Positions 1-10,907 of a stretch of DNA of 64,000 nucleotides are shown in pieces. The translations under genes were made by a program, and so were the position numbers. This DNA is from an uncultured SAR86 cluster bacterium (lineage in GTDB: Bacteria; Pseudomonadota; Gammaproteobacteria; Magnimaribacterales; D2472), in contig CAJIYN010000001.1 in assembly GCA_905181645.1 (NCBI GenBank), positions 396,625 to 460,624 of the forward strand. Reading direction: 5' to 3'. The notes beneath the pieces were generated by a model. It was not told where the DNA came from. It saw nothing but the letters and a program-made list of their open reading frames with translations, and ran no database searches. Position 1 is the stretch's first letter; the number at the start of each line of letters is the position of its first letter.

Positions 1-1791
1 CTTTGATGGCTCTTTATTAGAACCAATTATTTTTCCAGCAAAAGTTCCTTCAATACTTTTAAATGGAACTTCAGGTATTGCAGTTGGCATGGCAACAGAC
101 ATACCTTCTCATAATTTAAATGAAGTTATAGATGCCACTGTTCACATGCTAGAAAACCCTTCTTCTGATTTAACTGATATTTTAAAATATATAAAAGGAC
201 CAGATTTTTAATTTAAACATAGAAAAAGACTATAGAGTCTCAGGAATTGATCAGAATGAAATATTTTTTTCACCTATTTCGAGTGATAATCAAATAATTA
301 TTAATAATCTTTATGTAAATCTTCCGGATCAAAAATTTTAGAGCAAATAGCCGATCAAATGCTTAAGAAAAAAATTCCAATGGTAGTTGATCTTACTGAT
401 GAAGGAGACCACAAGGAGCCTGTAAGGCTTGTCATAACAATGAAATCTAACAGAGTCAATGCAGATGATTTAATGAATCATCTTTTTGCTTCAACTGATT
501 TACAGAAAACTTATAGAGCTAACATGAATCCTTATTTCACTCAAAGGTGGCCCAAAAGTTTTTTCACTTGTTGAGCTAATAAAAGAGTGGCTTGTTTTTA
601 GAAAGAATACTGTTACAAGAAAATTAGAGCACAGGCTTGATCAAGTAAATGACAGACTTCATATAGTTGAAGGTCTTCTTATCGTTTACCTTGATTTAGA
701 TATGGTAATAAAGATTATTCGCGAGTCTGATGAACCAAAACCAGAAATTATTAAATACTTTAAGATTTCTGAGATTCAAGCTAATGCAATTTTAGAAATT
801 AAACTAAGACAACTAGCTAAATTAGAGCAAATTAAATTAGAAGAAGAAAAGTCTATGTTAGTAGATGAGCAGAAAGAAATTGAAAAAATCCTTGGCTCAT
901 CAAGCAGATTAAAAACTTTAATTAAAAAAGAGCTTTTAGAAATTAAAGCTGAGTATGGCGATGATAGAAACTCTCCTATTGAAGCATCATCTAGTGCAAA
1001 AGTTTTTTCTGAGGAAGAGACTCTTGTAACTGAGCCTATTACAGTTATTTTATCTTCAGCTGGCTGGATAAGAAGTGCCAAAGGCCATGAAATTGATCCT
1101 ACATCATTGAATTATCGTGGCGATGATTCTTTACAAGACTTCTGCAGAGGTCGAAATAATCAAAATGCAGTTTTTTTAGATTCTCAAGGAAAAGCATATT
1201 CTATAGCGGGGCATACGCTTCCATCTGCTCGAGGTCTTGGAGATCCAATCACTGGAAGAGTTTCTGCAGACTCTGGTGTTAAGTTTATCTCAACATTAAT
1301 TGGAAATGATGAAGATAAATATATGATTATGAATACAGCTGGTTATGGATATATTTCAGAATTTAAAAATATGGTCTCTAATAAAAAATCAGGAAGAGCT
1401 TTTATGAAGATTCCAAATGATGCTGAATTACTTAGAGCGATTCATGTAAGAGAAGATGATCATAGGTTTATAGTTGCAGCTTCAAATATAGGAAGGCTTC
1501 TCATTTTCCCTTTATCAGAATTACCAATACTACCGAAGGGCAAAGGTAATAAAGTTGTAAATATTCCTAAAGTAAAGTTTGAATCTGGTGAGGAGTCACA
1601 TAGCTCTTCTAGCTGACACAAGCAGCTTAAGAATAGAGAGTGGAAAAAGATTTTTAACTTTAAAGATAAAGGATCTTGAAAACTACATTTCTTCTCGAGC
1701 AAAAAGAGGAAATATGCTCCCTCAAGGCTATAGAAAAGTTGATTCTATGTCAGAAGAAATAGATTCTAAGCTTTCTGAAGTTGAGCAATAG
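1..1791 (+). CDS. parC: DNA topoisomerase IV subunit A (5' partial, frameshifted)
   Basis: Subunit A of topoisomerase IV, which with ParE separates linked daughter chromosomes. The window opens inside the gene: the first readable residues (FDGSLLEP, then [17 protein letters not shown]) belong to the breakage-reunion core, so the N-terminal part with the catalytic tyrosine lies outside. The C-terminal beta-pinwheel follows and ends near [10 protein letters not shown]. The frame breaks near 211, 338, 541 and 1600, and each new frame resumes the ParC alignment. At about 211 the alignment also jumps, with roughly 25-30 expected residues absent. The stop overlaps the convergent argD stop by 26 bp. 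GyrA is the alternative, but SAKGHEID and [11 protein letters not shown] fit ParC better. The breaks are probably sequencing errors because the gene is essential. Confidence 0.9.
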
Positions 1792-2968
1792 ACTTTTCTA
1801 AAATATCTAACCCAGAATTAATTAATTTATCTTCAATGATTAGGCTTGGAGCAATTCTAATAGTATTGTTATTTGCTTTAAGAACCATTAAACCATTCTT
1901 ATAACACTGTTGAAGAACTGTATCTAAATTAACTGAATCAGTAACATTTAATTTACATCCAATCCAAAGACCAGCAGTATTAATTCTTTCAAAACATTTT
2001 AGATTTGCATTTATCATATTTAATTTTTTTATAAATATTTTTTCTTTTTTTATAACGTTTGTTAGCAGTCTTTTCTTAGAGACTGTATTTATTACTTCAA
2101 GAGCAATAGAGCATGCTAACGGGTTTCCACCATAGGTGGTTCCATGAGTTCCAACTTGCATAGATTCTGCGATATGATTTTTTGTAAGAATAGCGCCAAT
2201 AGGAAATCCATTTCCTAAACCTTTTGCAGAGGTTACGATATCTGGCTTTATATTAAATTGTTCATAAGCAAATAAAGTACCAGTTCTTCCTACTCCTGAC
2301 TGAACTTCGTCAATAATAATAAGGGCATTATTTTCTTTGCAAAGTTTTTTTATTCTAGCTATAAAAGGTTTCTTAGCTTTAATTATTCCTGCCTCACCTT
2401 GAACTAGTTCAATTACAACTGCTGCAGTTCTTTTATTAATGATTTTTTCTAAAGTGTGAATTTCATTGTAAGGATGATGATTTATACCTGCTGGCATAGG
2501 CCCAAAACCATTAATCATTCTGTCTGAACCATTTAATGCAATTGTCATCATAGTTCTGCCATGAAAAGCATCAGAAAATGCAACGATTTCATTTTTACTC
2601 TTTCCATATTTTAAGTTTGCGTATTTTCTTGCTGTCTTCACAGCAGCTTCCATTGCTTCTGCGCCTGAATTTGCAAAAAATACTTTATCAGCAAAGGTAT
2701 TCTTACAAAGTGTTTTTGCTAAATTTAGAGCTGGAGCATTAGTCATAGCATTTGATAAGTGCCAAACCTTTTTTGATTGTTCATTTAGTACTTTCACTAG
2801 AGGAGGGTAGCAATGACCAAGATTTGTAACAGCTATTCCTGATGCAAAGTCTATATATTTTTTATTTTTACTATCCCAAACAATTGATCCTTTCCCCTTA
2901 ACTGGAATAAAATGAGCTGGATTATATACAGGCATCATATAATCATTGAATTGTTTTCTTGTAACCAT
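1766..2968 (-). CDS. argD: Acetylornithine / succinyldiaminopimelate aminotransferase
   Basis: Class III PLP-dependent aminotransferase of 400 residues, full length and unbroken. It moves an amino group from glutamate to N-acetylglutamate semialdehyde in arginine synthesis, and in many gammaproteobacteria also serves lysine synthesis. Visible family marks are FANSGAEAMEAA near residue 98, the cofactor aspartate in IIIDEVQSG (D220) and the PLP lysine in TSAKGLGNG (K249). The initiator ATG lies only 6 nt after a TATAAT hexamer and has no Shine-Dalgarno sequence, so the message may be leaderless. Related omega-aminotransferases such as AstC or GabT cannot be fully excluded, but the length and motifs fit ArgD. 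Confidence 0.9.
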   Translation of the reverse strand: MVTRKQFNDYMMPVYNPAHFIPVKGKGSIVWDSKNKKYIDFASGIAVTNLGHCYPPLVKVLNEQSKKVWHLSNAMTNAPALNLAKTLCKNTFADKVFFANSGAEAMEAAVKTARKYANLKYGKSKNEIVAFSDAFHGRTMMTIALNGSDRMINGFGPMPAGINHHPYNEIHTLEKIINKRTAAVVIELVQGEAGIIKAKKPFIARIKKLCKENNALIIIDEVQSGVGRTGTLFAYEQFNIKPDIVTSAKGLGNGFPIGAILTKNHIAESMQVGTHGTTYGGNPLACSIALEVINTVSKKRLLTNVIKKEKIFIKKLNMINANLKCFERINTAGLWIGCKLNVTDSVNLDTVLQQCYKNGLMVLKANNNTIRIAPSLIIEDKLINSGLDILEKSIAQLQKA

Positions 2969-2974
2969 ATCTAA

Positions 2975-2980
2975 ATTATA
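2975..2980 (-). promoter_or_regulatory. Putative -10 element of argD (possible leaderless promoter)
   Basis: Read on the minus strand, a perfect TATAAT is followed by 6 nt (TTAGAT) and then the argD ATG. Transcription would be expected to begin at or next to the A of the start codon. No clear -35 hexamer is visible, and no purine-rich ribosome-binding site fits in the gap. In such AT-rich DNA a TATAAT can occur by chance. Confidence 0.4.
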
Positions 2981-2981
2981 C

Positions 2982-3474
2982 GTGATTTCAGTAAAAAAAA
3001 TTAACGAAAAAAACTTTGAAATAAACCATATTAGACCTGGTACTTTTGAATGGATGGCAAAGAGTATTTTTTCTTCTAAGTATCTTTATATTATGTGGAG
3101 GTATAGCTGTAATATTTTACTTTGTGGGTGCAACCATGATCTTACCTTTTGCAGGTATTGAGCTAGCAGCGGTTTTCTTGGCCTTTTATTTAAACTTTAA
3201 GTGGAGTGAACAAAAAGAACTAGTAACTTTATCTTTGGATCATGTTGTGGTTGAAAAGGGACGCAAGCAAAAAGAATACACCTGGAGAGAATTCAGGACT
3301 TTTACTGCTTTTGAAATAAATAAAATTAAAAAAGATGAAATCAATCTAGGTTTTAAATCAAAAGGACAAGCAGTGCTTGTTGGAGATTTTTTAAATGCAG
3401 ATGATAAACAAGAACTTCAATATGAGATTTCAAAAATTATTAATCACTTAAATGAATTAAATCCATCTCTTTAA
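2982..3474 (+). CDS. DUF2244 family membrane protein (probable frameshift near start)
   Basis: Small inner-membrane protein of unknown function, DUF2244-like. The clear part, from about 3046, has two hydrophobic helices (VFFLLSIFILCGGIAVIF and ILPFAGIELAAVFLAFYL) followed by a cytoplasmic domain with WREFRTFTAF. The family usually has a short N-terminal stretch ending in an RPN-type motif; one frame upstream gives NFEINHIRPGTF, which fits, so I extend the gene to a GTG at 2982 with one lost base near 3046. A TTG at 3046 is the alternative start. It is divergent from argD with almost no spacer, and its stop overlaps the convergent phosphofructokinase stop by 18 bp. Confidence 0.55.
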
Positions 3475-4708
3475 TTTTTTTCTTACCTCAATTAGCTTCA
3501 AGCTTCCAATCTTAGGTATGCCATCTTTATAAGATATTTCAGCTTCACCCTTAATTAGAGGCCTTAGATAATCAATAGCCTTTTTAGTGATTCCATAACC
3601 ATCTTTAGTTATAAAGCTTTTAGGTAATTTTTTTTCAACATTAGCAATTTTTGAAAGAGGCGCAGCTTCTATTTTCCATGAATAGTTTTTTGTTTTACCT
3701 CTTACAATAATTGGCATAACACTATTCATACCTTTGACAGCAAACTCAACCGCTTTAACCCCAACTGCTTGAGCTTGTAACAAATCTGTTTTTGAAGAAA
3801 GGTGTCTAGCACTTCTTTGTAAATAATCAGGCACAGCCCAGTGAGTCTTTAATTTCAGATTTTTAGTAACAAGATTAGATAAATATGGAGCTACACCTCC
3901 CAATTGTGCATGTCCAAAAGAATCTGTTGTATCTGACTCTGTTAAGAATTTTCCTTTAGCATTTTTAATGCCTTCTGAGGCTACAACCACGCAGTAACCA
4001 TCCTCAGCTACAGATTTTTTTACCTTCGCCAGAAAGCTTTTTTGATTAAAATTAATTTCAGGGAATAAAATAATATGTGGAGCATTAGTAACCTCATTTT
4101 TAGCCAAGCCACCTGCTGCAGCTATCCAACCTGCATGTCGGTCCCATAACTTCCAGTACAAACACCTTGGTAGAGGACTCACACATAGAAGCAACATCAA
4201 GTGCCGCCTCGCGAGTTGAAGTTGCCACATACTTAGCCACCGAACCAAAACCAGGGCAGCAATCAGTTAAGGCCAAATCATTATCTACAGTTTTAGGTAT
4301 AGCAATGCAATTGATTGGATAATTTAATTTTTTACTTATTTGAGATCTTAAATGCAGTATCAGCAGAGTCATTGCCGCCATTATAGAAAAAATATCCAAT
4401 ATTATGAGCCTTAAAAACTTTTAATAAGTCTTTCATACTCACTAGCATCTTCATCGTAATTTTTTAATTTATACCTACATGATCCAAAGGCGCCGCCTGG
4501 AACTTCCATCAGATTTTTTATAGATGACAATGATTCCTTAGAAGTATCTATAAGCTCTTCTCTTAAAGCTCCAATAATTCTATTTTTACCAGCATAAACT
4601 TTATAAACAGTTTTAACTTTATTATGCTGATAATATTAAACCAGCTGCCGTAGCATTAATTACTGGTGTAACTCCTCCAGATTGAGCATAAAAAGCATTT
4701 CTTTTCAT
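3457..4708 (-). CDS. pfp: Pyrophosphate-type 6-phosphofructokinase (frameshifted)
   Basis: Phosphofructokinase that converts fructose 6-phosphate to the 1,6-bisphosphate, probably using pyrophosphate and so reversible. In order: start MKRNAFYAQSGGVTP, then FFYNGGNDSADTA, the catalytic PKTVDNDL, PGFGSVAKY, and the substrate motif EVMGRHAGWIAA, with YLQRSARH further on. The ND in GGNDS, instead of the GGDGS of ATP enzymes, together with PKTVDND, argues for the PPi type. About 417 codons, near the usual 400-420. The frame breaks near 4635, 4390 and 4130, and the family match continues across each. It converges on the DUF2244 gene with an 18-bp overlap and is divergent from mpl. The phosphoryl donor is inferred from motifs only. 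Confidence 0.85.
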
Positions 4709-4771
4709 TTATTTATTTAAAATGTAATTTAGGCTATCGTATCAAAAAGTTCTTAATTAGATAAGTTTTAT

Positions 4772-6073
4772 ATGAAAATACACATACTTGGAATTTGCGG
4801 AACCTTCATGGGTGGCTTGGCACAAATTCTTGTAGAAAAAGGACATCAAGTATCAGTGGTGCTGATAAACAGTTTTATGCGCCCATGTCTGACCACTTAA
4901 AAAAATTAAATATTAAGACTACTGAGGGTTATTTAGTTGAGACTATGCCTGATGCAGACCTTTATATAATTGGTAATGCTCTTTCGAGAGGAAATGAGTG
5001 CGTTGAATATATCTTAAATAATAACTTACCGTTTAAATCTGGACCCGAAATGCTTGGAGAAATACTTAAGACTAGAAAAGTCTTAGCAGTCTCAGGAACT
5101 CATGGAAAGACAACTACATCTTATATGCTTGCACATATATTTCTTCATCAAGGCAAAGATATCGGTTTTCTTGTGGGAGGAATCTCTAATAACTTCAAAG
5201 GGTCTGCTTCACTTGGTACTAATAAAATATTTGTTATAGAGGCTGATGAGTATGATTCTGCTTTCTTTGATAAAAGATCAAAATTTATACATTACTCACC
5301 GTCTACATTAGTAATTAATAATATAGAGTTTGATCATGCAGATATATTCGATCATCTAGATGATATTAAAAGACAGTTCCATCATTTAATTAAAATTATT
5401 CCCTCATCTGGAGAGGTAATTTACTTTAGTGATGATAAGAATTCCGAAGATGTTATATCTAAAGGTCTTTGGTGCAAATCTTCCTATAGGCGAGAATGGT
5501 TCATATCAGGTTGATACTAAAGATAATCTTATACACGCCTTAGGTAAGAAATATTCATTAGATAATTTTGAAATCTTTGGTGCACATAATGCAAAAAATA
5601 TAGTTGCAGCTATTGCTGCAGCAAATATTAATCCATTTTTTAAAGGAGTATTAATGCCCTTAAAAATTTTACAATCATCACATCTACAATCGTCAATATA
5701 GTACAAAGATAATATTAAAATCTTTGATGATTTTGCTCATCACCCAACAGCAATAATGTTTGTCTTTAATGCAGTTCAAAATAAATTTAAAGGAAGTAGT
5801 ATTTTAGGGTTGATTGAATTGGGTTCAAACACTATGTCTGAAGGAGTTCATGGGGATGAGGTTATTAATGCGTCATCAGCATTAGATAAAGTAATTTGGC
5901 TTGATTCAAAAGAGGTACTTGCTGGCAAATGCTCTAATACTTATAGTAGCGATAACCAATGTTTAGAATTAATAAAAGATGATATTAGTAAGTTTGATAT
6001 CCTTTTAATTATGACAAATAAAAATAGCGAGAGACTATGGAGCCCAATCATTGAACACATCAAAAATAAATAA
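4772..6073 (+). CDS. mpl: UDP-MurNAc:L-Ala-gamma-D-Glu-meso-DAP ligase, murein recycling (frameshifted)
   Basis: Mur-ligase family enzyme that attaches the recycled tripeptide directly to UDP-N-acetylmuramate. It begins with MKIHILGICGTFMGGLA, the Mpl/MurC dinucleotide-type fold, followed by the ATP loop SGTHGKTTTSYMLA, then EADEYDSAFFD and, near 5730, DDFAHHPTA, which is characteristic of Mpl. The span allows 434 residues against about 457 in E. coli. Frames change near 4855, 5495 and 5700, and near 5690 the conserved GVKRR segment is not recognisable, so a short stretch is missing or corrupted. MurC is the main alternative, but the GTFMGG start favours Mpl. The 3' end overlaps the next gene by 23 bp. 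Confidence 0.88.
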
Positions 6074-6650
6074 ACTACCAGTTTTCCCTCTAGGGCTTGT
6101 AGTTCTGCCTGGAACTATTCAATCACTTCAAATATTTGAACCTAGATATATTGATATGGTTAAAAATTGTATGCAAAACTCTTCTGGCTTTGTAATTACT
6201 CTTCAAAGCAAGTCAGACGGCGATGTTGAATTTGGAATTGTGAAGCAGGGTACTTATGTTGAAATAATCGATTTTAATAATAATCCAAATGGTTTATTAG
6301 GCATCACAGTTAAAGCTGTTAACAAGGTTGCTATAAAAGATATAGTTCAACAAGAAGATGCATTACATATTGCTGAAATTAAACCTCTTACAGATCCACT
6401 TGTTGATGATCAAGCGCTAATTGCTAAACATCCAGAACTTATAAATATTCTTATTCAATTAAAAGACCATCCTAAAATTAAAGTACTTCCTTTAGAAATA
6501 GATTTAACATCTGCAGATTCTGTTGCATACCACTTGGGCGGGTTAATACCTTTAACTTCTCAAGAAAAACAAAGTATTCTCGAGGCATTTGATGCATCGC
6601 AACGAATGAATATTTTATCTAGGTTGATTAATAAATTATCTGAGAAATAA
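6051..6650 (+). CDS. LON peptidase substrate-binding domain protein
   Basis: Stand-alone LON N-terminal domain protein of 199 residues, unbroken. The domain begins at once with LPVFPLGLVVLPGTIQSLQIFEPRY, whose FPLG...PG...IFEPRY pattern marks this family, and no AAA or protease domain follows. Such proteins are thought to bind peptides or partners, but their role is not known. The start is a TTG overlapping the end of mpl by 23 bp; it places the domain at the N-terminus as usual, and no better ATG exists. Close coupling suggests co-transcription with mpl. Confidence 0.8.
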   Translation: MNTSKINKLPVFPLGLVVLPGTIQSLQIFEPRYIDMVKNCMQNSSGFVITLQSKSDGDVEFGIVKQGTYVEIIDFNNNPNGLLGITVKAVNKVAIKDIVQQEDALHIAEIKPLTDPLVDDQALIAKHPELINILIQLKDHPKIKVLPLEIDLTSADSVAYHLGGLIPLTSQEKQSILEAFDASQRMNILSRLINKLSEK

Positions 6651-6661
6651 ATTACGTAAAT

Positions 6662-7094
6662 CTATATTTTTAGTGGGGCTTTATTAGATTTACTGCGAAT
6701 CCAATTTAAACTATTTAAAATTGCCGGATAAGAAACCATTTTTCTTTCTAGTTTAAATTTTCCTGGGTAGTCTACAAATAGGAATCCTGTAACTATTGTT
6801 AATATTCCTTGACCTGGAAGTACGAGCATCATAACTCCACCAATTATTAAAAAAGCGCCAACGGCATTTTTAATAATTAATATTATTAATCTTAAAATGG
6901 GAGTTTTTACCTTCCAAAGTGAGGGACGTCTTTTCTCATGTAAAAAATAATTCTCAGGTATCTGGGCTAATAAGCCAACTTATGCCAAGTAGGCTAAAAG
7001 TAAATATTAAAAGTGATGACCCGCCAAGCCACACCAATACTTGAGGATGTTCGCTAAACCAATTAAAAATACTATCTATGAGACCTAATTCCAC
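6662..7094 (-). CDS. PGPGW-type small membrane protein (frameshifted)
   Basis: Two joined reading frames give about 143 residues. The first part has a hydrophobic helix (WLGGSSLLIFTFSLLGISW). After a break near 6960 comes a segment with KRRPSLWKV and then two close helices around GGVMMLVLPGQGILTIVTG. The LVLPGQGILTIVTG core is the signature of the PGPGW transmembrane family, whose function is unknown. The start used is GTG at 7094. It lies alone on the minus strand between two plus-strand operons. Confidence 0.6.
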
Positions 7095-7189
7095 TATTAA
7101 TTTATCTTTTTAACATATAATGTTTTAGTATATCTTATGACCCTTACTTGTAACTTAATTATCATTTCATCATAAAACTTTAAATAATC

Positions 7190-7535
7190 TTGCCAAAATT
7201 AAAATTAAAAGAAATAGTTTCTCAATGCACTTGAGGATAATAAAGCAGAAGATATTCTAGCGCTTGATGTTAGAAAAATATCAACGTTTGCTGACTCTAT
7301 AATTATTGCATCTGCAAACTCAAATCGACATGCTAAATCTATCTCAGAAAAAGTAGTTGCTAGTGTAAAAGCCAGTAAAGAGTCTTTTTTAGGTGTTGAG
7401 GGTCAAAGTGAGTCAGGATGGATCCTAATAGACTGTGGCGAAGTTGTTATCAATATTATGAAAAATGAAATTAGAGAGTTTTATGACCTTGAAGGCCTTT
7501 GGGGAGAGACTACTCTTACTCAAACGCCTGAGTAA
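7190..7535 (+). CDS. rsfS: Ribosomal silencing factor RsfS (frameshifted)
   Basis: Small factor that binds ribosomal protein L14 and keeps the large subunit from joining the small one during starvation. The body reads ALEDNKAEDILALDVRK, then SNRHAKSISE, GVEGQSESGWILIDCG and IREFYDLEGLW, all family-typical. One base appears lost near 7225; the upstream frame supplies LPKLKLKEIV with a TTG start at 7190. Length is about 114 residues, close to E. coli (105). Its TAA shares an A with the ATG of rlmH, so the two are translationally coupled. The usual upstream partner nadD is absent. Confidence 0.88.
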
Positions 7536-7990
7536 TGAAATGTAATATTATTAGTGTTGGTCATAAACCTTCTAAATGGGAATCAGAAGGAATAAATTTT
7601 TATACCAAACAATTACCTAAGAATTTTGTAATTAACTTATATTGATCTCAAAGGCAAGCAACATCCAAAAATGTCAAATTTGACACCAAAATCAAAAGAA
7701 GCTATTGCATTAAACCCTAAAGATAAAATAATTGTCTGTGATATGCATGGTAAAGACATGTCTTCTATAGATTTCAGTGAAGTCCTTAATGAAAGTATTA
7801 ATTTAAATCAAGATATCTCATTTGTAATAGGAGGATCTTTTGGTTTATCAGAATGAATGTATTAAATCGAGCCGATATGGCCCTTTCAGCATCTGCGTTA
7901 ACTTTCCCACATAGACTATTTAAAATTATTCTAATTGAACAAATCTATCGATCATTTTCTATTTTTAATAATCAGCCTTATCACAAATGA
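7535..7990 (+). CDS. rlmH: 23S rRNA pseudouridine-1915 N3-methyltransferase RlmH (frameshifted)
   Basis: SPOUT-class methyltransferase that modifies pseudouridine 1915 in helix 69 of 23S rRNA. The start MKCNIISVGHKPSKWE, the SAM-knot segment FVIGGSFGLS and the C-terminal LSASALTFPHRLF and SFSIFNNQPYHK match the family. About 151 codons against 155 in E. coli. Breaks lie near 7637 and 7853. The ATG overlaps the rsfS stop, and its own TGA overlaps the mrdA ATG (ATGA), the usual tight order of this cluster. Confidence 0.9.
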
Positions 7991-9812
7991 TTGATTTACA
8001 AGAAAGATTTATTGAAAGAAAAAGTTTTATTTATAGATTATTCATAGTTTATTTTATGTTTGGTGGTCTTCTTTTAGCAGTTTTATACCAAACATTTCAA
8101 CTTCAAATAGCCAATTACTCTGAATATGAAATTGCTGCTCTAGAAAATAAAACTCATGAAATGAATATTCAGCCTATAAGAGGAATTATTTACGATAGGC
8201 ACGGAACCATCCTAGTTAAAAATATTCCAACTTTTAACTTAATAGCTATTCCAAATAAAGTTGATGATCCTGAATTCTTCATAGCAAAAATTAAAAGTTT
8301 TATAGACATAACTGAAGAAGAAGAAAATATTTTTTATGAGAAATTTAAAAGCAAGGCTAGGTACAACAGAGAGCTTGTTGTCAAAACAGACCTAGATCAA
8401 CAAGAAATTGCTAGTTTTAAGGTCCGCAAACATAATTATCCAAATCTTCTGGTTGAAAAACGATATAGCAGACATAGCGATTTCCCAAATATTTTATCCC
8501 ATGTGCTTGGGTATATTGGCTCACCATCAGATGATGAATTATCAAGCATTCTTACTGAAGCCATTCATCCAAGGCAAGAAACCATCTTCAGTTATGCGAA
8601 TGGCTTTATTTCTGGGAAGAGCGGTATTGAAAAAACATTTGATAATTCCTTAAGGGGCGAATTTGGTGAAAAAGTTTATGAAGTTGATGCAAGAGGCAAA
8701 CTATTGCAAGAAATAAGCTATACCAAGCCTAAAGAAGGCAATAGTATTTTTACTTCACTTGATCTTGGGTCGCATATAGCTGCAAATGAAGCCTTGAAAG
8801 GTAGAATGGGAGCTGTAGTTGCAGTAGAAATAGATACAGGCGCTATAGTTACTTTATTCAGCTCCCCCTCATATTCCATCAATGATTTATCTAATGGAAT
8901 ATCTAATAATCAATTTAATGCTTTAATTCAAAATCCAAATAAACCATTCTTTAATAGAGCGCTAAGAGGAAGGTATCCTCCTGCATCAACTATTAAGCCA
9001 GCATTGGGAATATTTGGGTTACAAAATAAATTAATTGATTGGAATTTTTCTATCGAGGATCCTGGATTTTTTACATTGCCAGAAGATGGAAGGATATATC
9101 GAGGATGGAAAAAAGGTGGACATGGCAAAGTAGATTTGGATAAAGCTTTAATAGTTAGCTCAAATACATACTTTTTTTCTTTGGCATATAGATCAGATAT
9201 TGATGACTTGGCTGATCATTTAGCTCAATTTGGTTTTGGAAAAAAGGTATGTTTAGACTGTTTCGATGAAGATGAAGGTTTAATTCCAAATCCACAATGG
9301 AAGAGAAATAAGTTAAATTCAGGCTGGTCAAGAGGAGACACTGTTAATCTTGGTGTTGGTCAAGGATATATGGTTGCAACTCCAATTCAATTAGCATATT
9401 ACAGCAGTATTCTTCAGTAATACGCATTAATAAATTATCTTTAGTTATACCTGCATTATTAAGTATTTTGAAATTTTTAAATAATTTTAATAGCAGTGAC
9501 TGGATTCAACTCCACAAAGCGATGACAGATGTTATTGATTCACCTGCTGGAACTTCAAGAAGATTAAAAGATCTTAAGCCGTTTCAAGTTGCAGCGAAAT
9601 CAGGAACTGCGGAATTAGTAAGCTTGGATAGTAAAGAGGATTACCTTCTAGTCAGAGAAAATGAAACTCAAAGAGATCATGCAATAATGATAGCATTCGG
9701 ACCAATGCCAAATCCAAAGTATGCTGTAAGCGTTGTAATTGAAAACGGTGAAAGTGGAGGGGCTGTTGCTGGCCCTGTAGCAATATCAGTTCTAAAGGAA
9801 CTAATTAAATAA
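7987..9812 (+). CDS. mrdA: Penicillin-binding protein 2, elongasome transpeptidase (frameshifted)
   Basis: Cell-shape transpeptidase that cross-links peptidoglycan during elongation, working with RodA. Residues 1-477 are unbroken: one N-terminal membrane helix (YRLFIVYFMFGGLLLAVLY), the dimerisation domain with RGIIYDRHG, the catalytic PASTIKP (active serine), and VSSNTYFF (SxN motif). A break near 9412 leads to the last 130 residues, with AAKSGTAE (KSGT triad) and NGESGG. The total of about 608 residues is near the E. coli length. Near the break the usual linker segment is poorly matched. The stop TAA overlaps the rodA ATG by one base. Confidence 0.93.
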
Positions 9813-10907
9813 TGAGATTATTAAAATTTAGGCGCTTTAATTTCTTCTATGATCCCTATCTACTCGTTTCAATCATATTGCTATCATTTATAGGACTTAT
9901 TGTTTTATATAGTGCCTCGCAGGGCAATACAACCATTGTTATCAAGCAATCTATATTTGTCTTTTTTGGTATCATGTTAATGATTGGAGTAAGTCAGCCC
10001 GATCCAGCATTCTATAAAAATATATCAGGTTTATTTTTAGTTTTCTCCATTTTTTTAGTAATCCTAACAATTCTCTTTGGTAATGAAATTAATGGAGCTA
10101 AAAGATGGGTTTCTATGGGATAAATACGTTTCAAATCTGAATTAATTAAAATAGCTTTACCAATTTTTCTTGCATCATATCTTTATGATAAATCTTTACC
10201 AATTAATCTTAGGCATACTTTTATTTCTATATTAATTATAGGCGCATCCTTCTTTCTTATAGTGTTTCAACCAGATCTTGGAACTAGCATTGTTGTGCTC
10301 TTAGCTGGTTTTTATGTTCTATTTTTAGCTGGTCTGAGCTGGAAATTTATTGGTTCAGCTTTTGCTATGTTTACTCTTTCCTTACCTTTTTTATGGAATA
10401 ACTTTCTTTGAGCCTTTTCAAAGACAAAGAATAGCGACACTCTTTAATCCTGAATCCGATCCATTTGGAGCAGGTTGGAATATCATCCAATCAAAAATTG
10501 CTATTGGTTCAGGAGGGTTTAGTGGAAAAGGCTTTCGCAATGGCTCTCAGGCTCACTTAGATTTTTTACCAGAAACTAAAACAGATTTTATTTTTGCTGT
10601 TATTGCTGAAGAGTTTGGTTTTATTGGAGTTTGTATTTTGTTATCAGTATTTTTCTTTATTCTTTTTAGATGTTTTTATTTATCATTTAATGCCAGAGAT
10701 AGATTCTGTAGACTAACTATTGGTGGGTTAAGCTTAATTTTCGTTACTACAATATTTGTTAATTTAGGAATGGTAGTTGGAATTCTTCCAGTTGTTGGGA
10801 TGCCGCTTCCATTTATTAGTATGGGAGGAACTTCTTTACTATCATTCTATATAGCTTTTGGTATTATTATTTCTATGGCTTCTCATAAAAAATTAATTCA
10901 ACAATGA
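9812..10907 (+). CDS. mrdB: RodA peptidoglycan glycosyltransferase (frameshifted)
   Basis: SEDS-family glycan polymerase, partner of PBP2 in the elongasome, with about ten membrane helices. Motifs in order: GAKRWVSMG, IRFQ and SELIKIALP, FQPDLGTSIV, PESDPFGAGWNIIQSKIAIGSGG (shown here as PFGAGWNIIQSKIAIGSG), FLPETKTDFIFAVIAEEFG and the C-terminal GMPLPFISMGGTSLL. The glutamate in AEEFG and the DLGT region are the SEDS active-site areas. Frames shift near 10118 and 10405. Length of about 365 residues is normal. It overlaps mrdA at the start and mltB at the end by 1-4 bases. Confidence 0.92.
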
